Below are positions 1-5,760 of a DNA stretch of 7,021 bases, one piece after another. Every line of letters begins with the position of its first letter. Within the stretch, counting starts at the first letter, position 1. Source of the DNA: an uncultured Alphaproteobacteria bacterium. Lineage in GTDB: Bacteria; Pseudomonadota; Alphaproteobacteria; Rickettsiales; UBA1997. A program made the position numbers and the translations under genes. The stretch spans positions 1-7,021 of the forward strand of contig CAIUFU010000119.1 in NCBI GenBank assembly GCA_903898475.1, read 5' to 3'. Below the pieces are notes generated by a model. That model was not told the origin of the DNA, ran no database searches, and saw only the letters and a program-made list of their open reading frames with translations.

Positions 1-1
1 A

Positions 2-844
2 TTTGGCTTTGGTTTTGTTGAATGCGGAACAGTTACGCCACTTCCTCAAAAAGGAAATGAAACACCAAGAATTTTTCGCCTCGAAGAAGATGCCGCAATT
101 ATTAATCGCTTGGGATTTAACAATTTAGGTGCCGAAGTTTTTGCTCAAAATGTGGCCCAAATTTCAGCAAAAATGCGCACGCCTTTTGCCATTAATATCG
201 GCAAGAACAAAGACACCGAGGACGCGCTTTTAGACTATCTGCCGCTGCTTGAAAAATTTTACGAAAGCGCGGCATACATCACAGTGAATATTTCATCGCC
301 CAACACCAAAAATTTGCGTGATTTACAAAATGAAAATCATCTCGATTTATTTTTGAGCGAGATCATGAAAAAGAAAAATCAGCTGCAAATTTTGCACAAA
401 AAAAACACACCGATTTTGCTAAAAGTTGCGCCAGATTTAACAGCCCTCGAACAAGAAAAAATCGCCGCCACCGTTTTAAAAAACCAAATTGACGGCATGA
501 TTATTAGCAACACCACAATTGCCCGCGATTTAGGCTTGCAAAGCTCTCATGCAAACGAAATCGGCGGCTTAAGCGGCGTGCCTCTTTTTGCTAAATCAAA
601 TGAAACGCTAAAAAATTTCTACCGCTTCACGGGCGGAAAAATTCCACTAATTGGCGTTGGCGGAATTGCCTCGGCAGATGATGCCTACGAAAAAATCCAA
701 TGCGGCGCAAGCTTAGTGCAAATCTATTCCGCCTTTATTTATCAAGGTTTTGGACTGGTTGAAAAAATTAAAAAAGAACTCAGCCAAAAAATTGCCGCCG
801 ATGGATTTAAAAATATCTCCCAAGCTGTTGGAACTAAAAATTGA
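2..844 (+). CDS. pyrD: Dihydroorotate dehydrogenase (quinone), class 2, 5'-truncated
   Basis: This enzyme oxidises dihydroorotate to orotate with FMN and passes electrons to membrane quinone, the fourth step of de novo pyrimidine synthesis. The frame is open from base 2, giving 280 visible residues; against the roughly 336-residue E. coli protein about 75-80 N-terminal residues, including the membrane-associating part, lie outside the window. Visible landmarks in order are GFGFVECGTVTP at the left edge, FRLEEDAAIINRLGFNN, the catalytic loop VNISSPNT with the serine base typical of class 2 enzymes, the lysine in LLKVAPDL, IISNTT, GGLSGVPL, and the FMN phosphate-binding IGVGGI and GASLVQIYSAF. 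The C-terminus looks complete. A TTG at 110 is an internal leucine codon (in RLGFNN), not a start. The TGA stop lies inside a TTGACA. Family assignment is very secure; class 2 follows from the serine-containing loop and overall similarity. Confidence 0.96.
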   Translation, partial: FGFGFVECGTVTPLPQKGNETPRIFRLEEDAAIINRLGFNNLGAEVFAQNVAQISAKMRTPFAINIGKNKDTEDALLDYLPLLEKFYESAAYITVNISSPNTKNLRDLQNENHLDLFLSEIMKKKNQLQILHKKNTPILLKVAPDLTALEQEKIAATVLKNQIDGMIISNTTIARDLGLQSSHANEIGGLSGVPLFAKSNETLKNFYRFTGGKIPLIGVGGIASADDAYEKIQCGASLVQIYSAFIYQGFGLVEKIKKELSQKIAADGFKNISQAVGTKN

Positions 845-868
845 CAAAAAATTTACGAAAAATAGCTT
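841..868 (+). promoter_or_regulatory. Weak promoter candidate upstream of the Bro-N gene
   Basis: TTGACA at 841-846 is a perfect -35 match and contains the pyrD stop codon. The best -10 at 16-bp spacing is TAGCTT (863-868), which matches the consensus at only three positions. The region is AT-rich, so the match could be chance. It is listed because the same stop-codon-in-TTGACA arrangement recurs before the helicase gene. Confidence 0.2.
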
Positions 869-882
869 TTTAAAAAACCCTG

Positions 883-895
883 TTCCACCCCATCA
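883..895. repeat. 13-base sequence shared with the 3' flank of the GC-rich palindrome at 4091-4111
   Basis: TTCCACCCCATCA occurs here, 24 bases before the Bro-N start codon, and again exactly at 4114-4126, directly after the palindrome downstream of the helicase gene. It is C-rich against an AT-rich intergenic background in both places. It may be the remnant of a dispersed palindromic repeat whose stem has been lost here; that is inference from two copies only. Confidence 0.4.
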
Positions 896-919
896 TCAAT
901 AACGATTAACCACATCTTT

Positions 920-1747
920 ATGACAAAATCTTCGCCTCCAATCGCCACCTCCTTAAATTTTGAAAGCAAAAAAATCCGCCGCATTTTTCACCAAGATGAA
1001 TGGTGGTTTTCAGTAATTGATGTTGTTGGAGCTTTAACTGAGAGCTCCATTCCCAAAAGATATTGGGCAGATTTGAAAAAAAATTTGTTGGAAAAAGAAG
1101 GATTTCAACCGTACGAAAAAATCGTACAGTTCAAAATGTTAGCTGAAGACAACAAACTCAGAGAAACCGACTGCGCCAACACCCAAACCATGCTGCGCAT
1201 CATCCAATCAATTCCCTCGCCAAAAGCCGAGCCATTTAAAATGTGGCTAGCACAAGTTGGATTTGAGCGAATTCAAGAAATTGAAAACCCGGAACTTGCT
1301 CAAAAACGCACAAGAGAAATTTATAAAGCCAAAGGTTATCCAGATTCTTGGATCGAAAAAAGAATGCGCGGAATTCAAGTGCGCGAAGAGTTAACTGGCG
1401 AGTGGAAAAAGCGCGGCGTTAAAGAATCGAGCGAGTTTTCAATTCTGACCGCCGAAATCTCGAAAGCGACTTTTGGCCTTACACCCAATCAACACAAAGA
1501 TTTTAAAGGTTTAAAACGAGAAAATCTGCGCGACCACATGAATGATTTGGAACTAATTTTTTCAATGCTTGGCGAAGCAGCAACTACTGAAATTGCTAGA
1601 AACACCGATGCTTGCGGCTTTGGTGAAAATAAAGTTTCGGCGCGAAAAGGCGGCACAATTGCAGGCAATGCGAGAAAAAATCTAGAAAAACAAACCGGCA
1701 AGAAAGTTGTAACCAAAGAGAATTTTGTTGGATTAATCAAAGATTAA
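920..1747 (+). CDS. Bro-N domain protein (phage antirepressor / DinD-like)
   Basis: This 275-residue protein has a Bro-N domain at about residues 12-115: IRRIFHQDEWWFSVIDVVGALT, then YWADLKK, then the AEPFKMWLAQVGFERI segment that usually closes the domain. Bro-N domains are DNA-binding modules of baculovirus BRO proteins and phage antirepressors. The C-terminal half (about 120-275) is rich in charged helices and ends with an ARKGG/AGNARK/LEKQTGKKVV stretch, which I recall from stand-alone chromosomal Bro-N proteins often labelled antirepressor or DinD-like; no catalytic motif is evident. It starts with ATG without a Shine-Dalgarno sequence. The acetyltransferase gene begins 5 bases after its stop, so the two are probably co-transcribed. 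No integrase, capsid or other phage gene is in view, so its partner or target is unknown. Domain assignment is fairly secure; the biological role is not. Confidence 0.82.
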   Translation: MTKSSPPIATSLNFESKKIRRIFHQDEWWFSVIDVVGALTESSIPKRYWADLKKNLLEKEGFQPYEKIVQFKMLAEDNKLRETDCANTQTMLRIIQSIPSPKAEPFKMWLAQVGFERIQEIENPELAQKRTREIYKAKGYPDSWIEKRMRGIQVREELTGEWKKRGVKESSEFSILTAEISKATFGLTPNQHKDFKGLKRENLRDHMNDLELIFSMLGEAATTEIARNTDACGFGENKVSARKGGTIAGNARKNLEKQTGKKVVTKENFVGLIKD

Positions 1748-1752
1748 AAACC

Positions 1753-2304
1753 GTGAAAATCATCGATCACATTGAAACCGAGAGATTAATTTTAAGATCT
1801 TGGCGCGAGGAAGATGCCGAAACTTTTGCCGCAATTAACCAAGATCCGCGAGTAATTGAATTTCTGCGCGGGCCTTTGAGTTTGAGCGATTGCCAAAATT
1901 TTATCGCAAACGCCAATTATCATTTTACCGAATATGGTTTTGGACTTTGGGTAGCAACGCTTAAAGAAAATGGTGAGATGATTGGTTTTGTTGGCTTAAA
2001 TGTTCCTGATTTCGTAAGTCATTTTACACCTTGCGTTGAAATCGGTTGGCGCCTTTCCGCAAAACATTGGGGCAAAGGATATGCTTTTGAGGCCGCAAAA
2101 TCAGTACTTGAAGTTGGGTTTAAGAATTTTGGCCTAAAAGAAATTGTCGCTTTCACCGTGCCAAAAAATCTGCGCTCAATTTCGGTGATGAAAAAGATCG
2201 GCATGAAACGCGATCTCGCCGGAGATTTTGCTCATCCAAAGTTGGCACCAGATCATCCGCTGTCGCAGCACATATTGTACCGCGTGCAAAATATAGAAAT
2301 TTGA
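1753..2304 (+). CDS. GNAT family N-acetyltransferase (RimJ/RimL-like)
   Basis: This is a 183-residue single-domain acetyl-CoA-dependent acetyltransferase. The N-terminus has the ETERLILRSWREED opening of the RimJ/RimL-like group followed by NQDPRVIEFL. Strand 4 is CVEIGWRLS (residues 94-102), and the acetyl-CoA pyrophosphate loop is HWGKGYA (105-111), followed by the FEAAKSVLEVGF helix. NLRSISVMKKIGM (139-151) is the motif B segment with the usual asparagine and serine. The C-terminal AHPKL...HPLSQHILYR matches a subgroup with an FDHP...HPL..H.LYR ending. The start is GTG at 1753, five bases after the upstream stop and without a Shine-Dalgarno sequence, suggesting translational coupling to the Bro-N gene. 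The substrate cannot be told: ribosomal proteins, other proteins and small amines are all possible in this family. Confidence 0.9.
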   Translation: MKIIDHIETERLILRSWREEDAETFAAINQDPRVIEFLRGPLSLSDCQNFIANANYHFTEYGFGLWVATLKENGEMIGFVGLNVPDFVSHFTPCVEIGWRLSAKHWGKGYAFEAAKSVLEVGFKNFGLKEIVAFTVPKNLRSISVMKKIGMKRDLAGDFAHPKLAPDHPLSQHILYRVQNIEI

Positions 2305-2328
2305 CATTGAAAAGAACAGGCTTACGAT
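2301..2328 (+). promoter_or_regulatory. Candidate sigma-70-type promoter for the RNA helicase gene
   Basis: TTGACA at 2301-2306 is a perfect -35 match and TACGAT at 2323-2328 matches the -10 consensus at four of six positions, with 16-bp spacing. The -35 box contains the TGA stop of the acetyltransferase gene (2302-2304). Initiation near 2335 would leave a leader of about 70 bases before the helicase ATG. Long leaders are common for cold-inducible DEAD-box helicase genes, but I see no clear cold-shock box or stable hairpin in this one. Confidence 0.4.
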
Positions 2329-2404
2329 GCGCGCAAATCCTGCCTCGACAAGACTTTTTAACACCTAAGAAAGCCTTTTATCCAAACTTAAAAAAACAAA
2401 AAAC

Positions 2405-4063
2405 ATGTCTACTCTAGTGAAATTCAGAGACCTTGGTCTGTCTGAAATGATGCTGAACTCTTTACGCAAAAAAGGCTTCGAAGAACCAACGCCAATTCAA
2501 GCAAAAACCATTCCTTTCCTTCTTGCCAATAAAAAAGATTTGATCGGCAAAGCTCAAACCGGAACCGGTAAAACTGCAGCTTTCGGGATTCCGATCATTG
2601 AAAATATCGTTCCTGATTCAAAAAAAGTTCAAGCAATTATCTTGGCTCCAACTCGCGAATTAGCGATTCAAGTTGCTGAAGAATTAAGCTCATTTGCTGA
2701 AGAACAAAAAACCAGAATCGTTGCCGTTTACGGTGGTCAACCAATTGAACGTCAAATCTCTCGTTTACAACGCGGTGTTGATATCGTTGTTGGAACACCG
2801 GGAAGAATTTTGGATCACTTAGAACGCAAAACTTTAGACATCTCAAAAGTGTCTTACATCGTTTTAGATGAAGCTGATGAAATGCTTAACATGGGTTTCA
2901 TTGATGATATCGAAACCATTTTGAAAGCTGCTCCAAAAGAACGCAGAACCGTGTTATTTTCTGCAACAATGCCGGCTCACATCGAGCGCTTGGCAAAAAA
3001 ATACATGAATGAATATGAAGTGATTGCAGCTGCTACCGACAATCTTTCAAAAGCCAATATTCAGCAAATTTATTTTGAAGTTCCTCAATCAGATAAATTC
3101 GAAGCGCTTTTTAGAATTATCGATGTTGAAGAAAGCTTCTACGGCTTAGTTTTTTGCCGCACCAAACTTGATGCTGATGAAATTTCTCACAAACTTTCAA
3201 ATCGCGGCTGCAGAGCTGAAGCGATTCACGGCGATCTTTCACAAGGACAACGTGAAAAAGTTTTACAAAAATTCCGCGCTAAAAAATTGACTGTGCTGGT
3301 TGCAACTGACGTTGCGGCTCGTGGTATCGACATCGACAATTTGACTCACGTAATCAACTACGCGCTTCCTCAAGATCCTGAAAGCTACGTGCACAGAATT
3401 GGCCGTACCGGACGCGCTGGCAAAAAAGGTATCGCGATTACTTTGATCACGCCTTCTGAATATCGTAAGTTGGTTTCGATTCAAAAAATGTCGAACATGA
3501 CGATCACCAAACAGAAAGTTCCGAATGTTTCTGATGTGGTTGAGAGCAAGAAGCAGCGCATTAAATCGTCGATTCTTGAAATCATTGCTGGTGGAAAATT
3601 CGAAGATCTTGGCGTTATTGCTGACGAAATTTTGAAAGAAACTTCTGATCCAAAAATCGCAATTTCTGCCTTGCTGAAATTGGCCTTCAAAGACGAGCTT
3701 AGCGAAAAGAGCTACAGCGAAATCAATGAATACAGCAAAAACAAAGACTACTATTCTGACGATCGCGGCATGAGCGGCCACAGACCAATTGGCGACCAAC
3801 GCAGAGGTTATGTTGATCGTAAAGGAACTGCGCGTCTCTTCATCGCGAAAGGCCGTAACGACAATATGGATCCAAGAGGATTGGTTGAATTCATCCAACG
3901 CGAAACTGGCGTTGACCAACGTCACATTGACGATGTAAAAATGTTCGAAGATTTCTCTTTCTTCGCTGTGCCTTTTGAAGATGCAGAAAAAGTTTTACAC
4001 TCTTTCCAAAAACAATCTGGCGGAAAAAGATCTTTGGTTACTAGAGCTAAAGAGAAAAAATAG
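2405..4063 (+). CDS. DEAD-box ATP-dependent RNA helicase with DbpA-type RNA-binding domain
   Basis: This 552-residue cytoplasmic RNA-dependent ATPase unwinds short RNA duplexes, typically in ribosome assembly, RNA decay or cold adaptation. All core motifs are intact: Q motif (F7 to Q32, GFEEPTPIQ), I AQTGTGKT (50-57), Ia PTRELA (82-87), Ib TPGR (131-134), II DEAD (155-158), III SAT (186-188), IV VFCRT (249-253), V ARGIDI (305-310) and VI HRIGRTGRAG (330-339). A helical dimerisation-like linker (about 355-435) and a short charged stretch lead into a DbpA RNA-binding fold at about 474-548 (GTARLFIAKGRND... to the C-terminus). This layout is that of DeaD/CsdA and DbpA relatives; DeaD is the better guess from length, but the target RNA cannot be assigned, so no symbol is given. 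It starts at ATG without a Shine-Dalgarno sequence. It is probably its own transcription unit, ending at the shared terminator at 4142-4181. Confidence 0.96.
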   Translation: MSTLVKFRDLGLSEMMLNSLRKKGFEEPTPIQAKTIPFLLANKKDLIGKAQTGTGKTAAFGIPIIENIVPDSKKVQAIILAPTRELAIQVAEELSSFAEEQKTRIVAVYGGQPIERQISRLQRGVDIVVGTPGRILDHLERKTLDISKVSYIVLDEADEMLNMGFIDDIETILKAAPKERRTVLFSATMPAHIERLAKKYMNEYEVIAAATDNLSKANIQQIYFEVPQSDKFEALFRIIDVEESFYGLVFCRTKLDADEISHKLSNRGCRAEAIHGDLSQGQREKVLQKFRAKKLTVLVATDVAARGIDIDNLTHVINYALPQDPESYVHRIGRTGRAGKKGIAITLITPSEYRKLVSIQKMSNMTITKQKVPNVSDVVESKKQRIKSSILEIIAGGKFEDLGVIADEILKETSDPKIAISALLKLAFKDELSEKSYSEINEYSKNKDYYSDDRGMSGHRPIGDQRRGYVDRKGTARLFIAKGRNDNMDPRGLVEFIQRETGVDQRHIDDVKMFEDFSFFAVPFEDAEKVLHSFQKQSGGKRSLVTRAKEKK

Positions 4064-4090
4064 GTTCGTACCCGCGAATAACCACCCCAA

Positions 4091-4111
4091 CCCCTCCTTG
4101 AAAAGGAGGGG
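4091..4111. repeat. GC-rich palindrome (REP-like), 9-bp perfect stem
   Basis: CCCCTCCTT (4091-4099) and AAGGAGGGG (4103-4111) are exact inverted repeats around a GAA loop, 28 bases after the helicase stop. The flanks are C-rich on the same strand: CCACCCCAA before and CTTTCCACCCC after. There is no T-run directly after, so it is not a standard terminator on the + strand, though it could protect the 3' end of the helicase mRNA. Similar C-rich palindromes are dispersed in many bacterial genomes. The 3' flank reappears at 883-895 and a degenerate relative lies at 4372-4390. Confidence 0.75.
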
Positions 4112-4141
4112 CTTTCCACCCCATCACCATATAAAAAAACC

Positions 4142-4181
4142 AAAAAAAAGCCGGTCCCCAAATAAGGAACCGGCTTTTTTT
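4142..4181. terminator. Bidirectional intrinsic terminator between the helicase gene and tRNA-Lys
   Basis: GCCGGT (4150-4155) pairs with ACCGGC (4169-4174), continuing after one C/A mismatch with CC/GG, and with A/T pairing outward. Eight A's (4142-4149) precede the stem and seven T's (4175-4181) follow it, so transcripts from either strand would end in a hairpin plus U-run. It serves the helicase gene from the left and the reverse-strand tRNA from the right. Confidence 0.92.
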
Positions 4182-4196
4182 ATTATTCTTGGCTTG

Positions 4197-4227
4197 CCAT
4201 CCGTAGCTTTGAAAAAGCGAAGGATGG
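4197..4227. repeat. 31-bp two-part hairpin overlapping the tRNA-Lys 3' end
   Basis: The outer arms CCATCC (4197-4202) and GGATGG (4222-4227) are exact inverted repeats. Inside them GCTTT (4206-4210) and AAAGC (4214-4218) form a second stem around a GAA loop, with a 3-base internal loop on each side. On the tRNA strand the first three bases of the outer arm are the encoded CCA end of the tRNA. It may be a dispersed palindromic unit abutting tRNA genes or a tRNA 3'-processing structure; both are inference. Confidence 0.65.
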
Positions 4228-4300
4228 TGAGCACGGTTGGAATCGAACCAACGACCACCTAATTAAAAGTCAGGTGCTCTACCGACTGAGCTACGTGCTC
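4225..4300 (-). tRNA. tRNA-Lys (anticodon UUU)
   Basis: Read on the reverse strand, the 76 bases fold as a complete cloverleaf: acceptor GAGCACG/CGTGCTC, D stem GCTC/GAGC with an AGTCGGTA loop, anticodon stem CCTGA/TTAGG (one G-T pair) with loop CTTTTAA, a five-base variable loop TGGTC, T stem GTTGG/CCAAC with loop TTCGATT, discriminator A and an encoded CCA. The anticodon TTT lies at 4265-4267. UUU reads both AAA and AAG lysine codons, and AAA is very frequent in these genes. It is transcribed toward the helicase gene and ends at the shared terminator. I see no convincing promoter upstream of it. Confidence 0.97.
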
Positions 4301-4336
4301 ATTTGTTGACGCAAAACTTTAAGAACTTTTCGCGCC

Positions 4337-4430
4337 ACAAATAATTTGTTTGCATCTTCTTTTTGAAATCTCCCCTGAAACGAGGAGGGGCGCATTAAAA
4401 GCACCAATCTTAAAAATGCAACAAATTTGT
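4337..4430. repeat. Imperfect AT-rich inverted repeat upstream of kdsB
   Basis: ACAAATAATTTGT (4337-4349) is a perfect 13-base dyad, and ACAAATTTGT (4421-4430) is a perfect 10-base dyad. Extended to TTTGCAT (4355) and ATGCA (from 4416) the two are inverted copies of each other, differing by small gaps. They enclose about 60 bases that hold a GC-rich palindrome remnant. They could be operator-like sites for kdsB or the ends of a small palindromic element; in AT-rich DNA chance is a real alternative. Confidence 0.35.
4372..4390. repeat. Degenerate relative of the 4091-4111 palindrome
   Basis: CCCCT (4372-4376) and AGGGG (4386-4390) pair around GAAACGAGG. The sequence CCCTGAAACGAGGAGGGGC resembles CCTTGAAAAGGAGGGGC of the first palindrome with a two-base insertion and a point change, in the same orientation. 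The two copies flank the tRNA-Lys gene. Confidence 0.45.
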
Positions 4431-4510
4431 AGAATTCTTGGAAAGCGCGATTTATCTAGCTCGGCAACAGATGGATGAAAAAAAATTTAACAAAATTTCC
4501 TTTTAAAAAA

Positions 4511-5257
4511 ATGCTAAGCAAAGTTCTAACAATAATCCCCGTGCGCCTTGCTTCAACCCGCTTGCCGAACAAACCTTTGGCTGATATTTGCGGCAAAAGC
4601 ATGATTCAAAGAGTTTACGAGCAAGCACTCACCGCAGATTTGGGTGATGTTTTAATTGCCTGCGACGGCGAAGAAATTGCCTTGGAGGCAAAAAAAATCG
4701 GCGCCAAATTTGTTATCACCGATCCCAATTTACCTTCAGGAACTGATCGCATTTACGCCGCTTACAAAAGTTTCGGCAAAGATTTTGACGTGATTGTAAA
4801 CTTGCAAGGCGACTTACCAAATATTGATCCACAAGTAATTCGCGCCGCGGCTGACGCGGCTTTGGCACATGATTGTGATATTGCGATTGTTGCTTCAAAA
4901 ATCAAAAATGAAGCGGAAATTTCTAATCCAAATGTGGTAAAAATCGCGATTTCCTTCAAAGAAAAGAATCTCGGAAAAGCACTTTATTTCTCGCGCTGCC
5001 CAATTCCATTTTCTAAAACTAACGAGGCAGATTTTTATCATCACATCGGAATTTACGCTTACAAAAAATCAGCTTTAGAAAAATTTGTAAACCTCGCGCC
5101 ATCAACATTAGAGCAGCGTGAAAGTCTTGAACAATTGCGCGCTTTAGAAAATGACATGACGATTTTTGTGAAAGTAGTTGATGCTCATCCGCTTTCGGTT
5201 GATACCAAAGAAGATCTAGAAATCGTGACAAATTTGATTGCCGCGCAATGCAAATAA
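4511..5257 (+). CDS. kdsB: 3-deoxy-manno-octulosonate cytidylyltransferase (CMP-Kdo synthetase)
   Basis: This enzyme activates Kdo with CTP to CMP-Kdo and pyrophosphate, in the cytoplasm, for the inner core of lipopolysaccharide. From Met at 4511 it is 248 residues, the usual family length. Visible motifs are the nucleotide-binding IIPVRLASTRLPNKPL (8-23), PSGTDRI (75-81), VNLQGDLP with Mg-binding Asp101 (96-103), YFSRCPIPF (159-167), HHIGIYAY (177-184), LEQRESLEQLRALEN and VDTKEDL with Asp231. An in-frame ATG at 4475 would add 12 residues rich in lysine and phenylalanine (MKKNLTKFPFKK); I prefer 4511 because the extra segment has no counterpart in the family and looks like AT-rich leader. 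Neither start has a Shine-Dalgarno sequence. The stop overlaps the next gene by 10 bases, so this is the first gene of the kdsB-rimB-rimK unit. Confidence 0.95.
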   Translation: MLSKVLTIIPVRLASTRLPNKPLADICGKSMIQRVYEQALTADLGDVLIACDGEEIALEAKKIGAKFVITDPNLPSGTDRIYAAYKSFGKDFDVIVNLQGDLPNIDPQVIRAAADAALAHDCDIAIVASKIKNEAEISNPNVVKIAISFKEKNLGKALYFSRCPIPFSKTNEADFYHHIGIYAYKKSALEKFVNLAPSTLEQRESLEQLRALENDMTIFVKVVDAHPLSVDTKEDLEIVTNLIAAQCK

Positions 5258-5760
5258 TCAAAAAACCTCCCAGAAAAATCATCGGCTGGAAAGAGTGGTT
5301 TGGCCTTGATTGCCTAAGCCTACCAGCAATCAAAGGCAAGATCGATACTGGCGCCAAAACTTCATCTCTGCACGCTTTCAACATTGAAAGTTTTTACATC
5401 GAAAATGTCGAATATGTGAAGTTTGACATCCATCCTTTGCAAAAAAACAAACAGCTCTCACGCACTTGTGTGGCGCGGGTTATCGACCGCAGAATGGTGT
5501 CTGATTCGAGCGGAAAAAAAGAAAAAAGATTCGTCATTAAATCTGATTTACGCATCGGCGAAACTAAAATCAGAATCGAGCTAACCCTTGCCAATCGTGA
5601 CACCATGGCTTTTCGCATGTTGCTTGGTCGCGAGGCAATTAAACTGGCAAAAGTGTTAGTTGATCCATCTAAATCTTTTCGCCAAGGCAAGCATAAAAAA
5701 GCTGAGATTCTCAAACTTTATCAATCAACCAAACCCTGTTTAGATTTACGCAAAATATGA
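5248..5760 (+). CDS. RimB-like retropepsin-fold 'ATP-dependent zinc protease' family protein
   Basis: This 170-residue protein has the family signature KIDTGAKTSSLHA, with the aspartic-protease-like Asp33-Thr34-Gly35-Ala36, near the N-terminus, and MLLGREAI plus VLVDPSKSF near the C-terminus. It matches the PF05618/COG4067 family, long annotated as zinc proteases but with a retropepsin-like DTGA motif and, as seen here, no HExxH. A family member, RimB, is encoded with rimK in Pseudomonas fluorescens and influences RimK modification of ribosomal protein S6. Here the next gene is rimK, sharing ATGA with this stop, which supports that role. The ATG at 5248 lies inside kdsB (10-base overlap, ATGCAAATAA), so translation is probably coupled. 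No signal peptide or membrane segment is visible; it should be cytoplasmic. Family is secure; activity and substrate are inferred. Confidence 0.88.
   Translation: MQIIKKPPRKIIGWKEWFGLDCLSLPAIKGKIDTGAKTSSLHAFNIESFYIENVEYVKFDIHPLQKNKQLSRTCVARVIDRRMVSDSSGKKEKRFVIKSDLRIGETKIRIELTLANRDTMAFRMLLGREAIKLAKVLVDPSKSFRQGKHKKAEILKLYQSTKPCLDLRKI

Noticed and set aside
858..871. AAAAATAGCTTTTT as a terminator for pyrD
   Set aside because: The stem is only A-T pairs with a four-base loop, too weak for intrinsic termination; probably base composition.
1489..1740. Reverse-strand open frame opposite the Bro-N C-terminus
   Set aside because: No domain, no initiation signal, and fully inside a conserved gene.
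3263..3925. Long reverse-strand open frame of 220 codons opposite the helicase gene
   Set aside because: It lies wholly opposite a strongly conserved helicase coding sequence and has no recognisable domain; it is a codon-bias shadow.
3975..4262. Open frame of 95 codons running from the helicase 3' end through the palindrome, terminator and tRNA
   Set aside because: It overlaps the helicase in another frame and then crosses a terminator and a tRNA antisense; its sequence is explained by those elements.
4306..4311. TTGACG as a -35 box for kdsB
   Set aside because: No -10-like sequence at 15-19 bp spacing, and it is about 200 bases before the gene.
4471..4506. Short ATG frame of 11 codons just before kdsB as a leader peptide
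   Set aside because: Lysine- and phenylalanine-rich by composition, no regulatory hairpin or ribosome binding site; nothing supports translation.
5019..5384. Reverse-strand open frame across the kdsB/RimB-like junction
   Set aside because: Opposite two well-supported genes; the translated sequence shows no family features.
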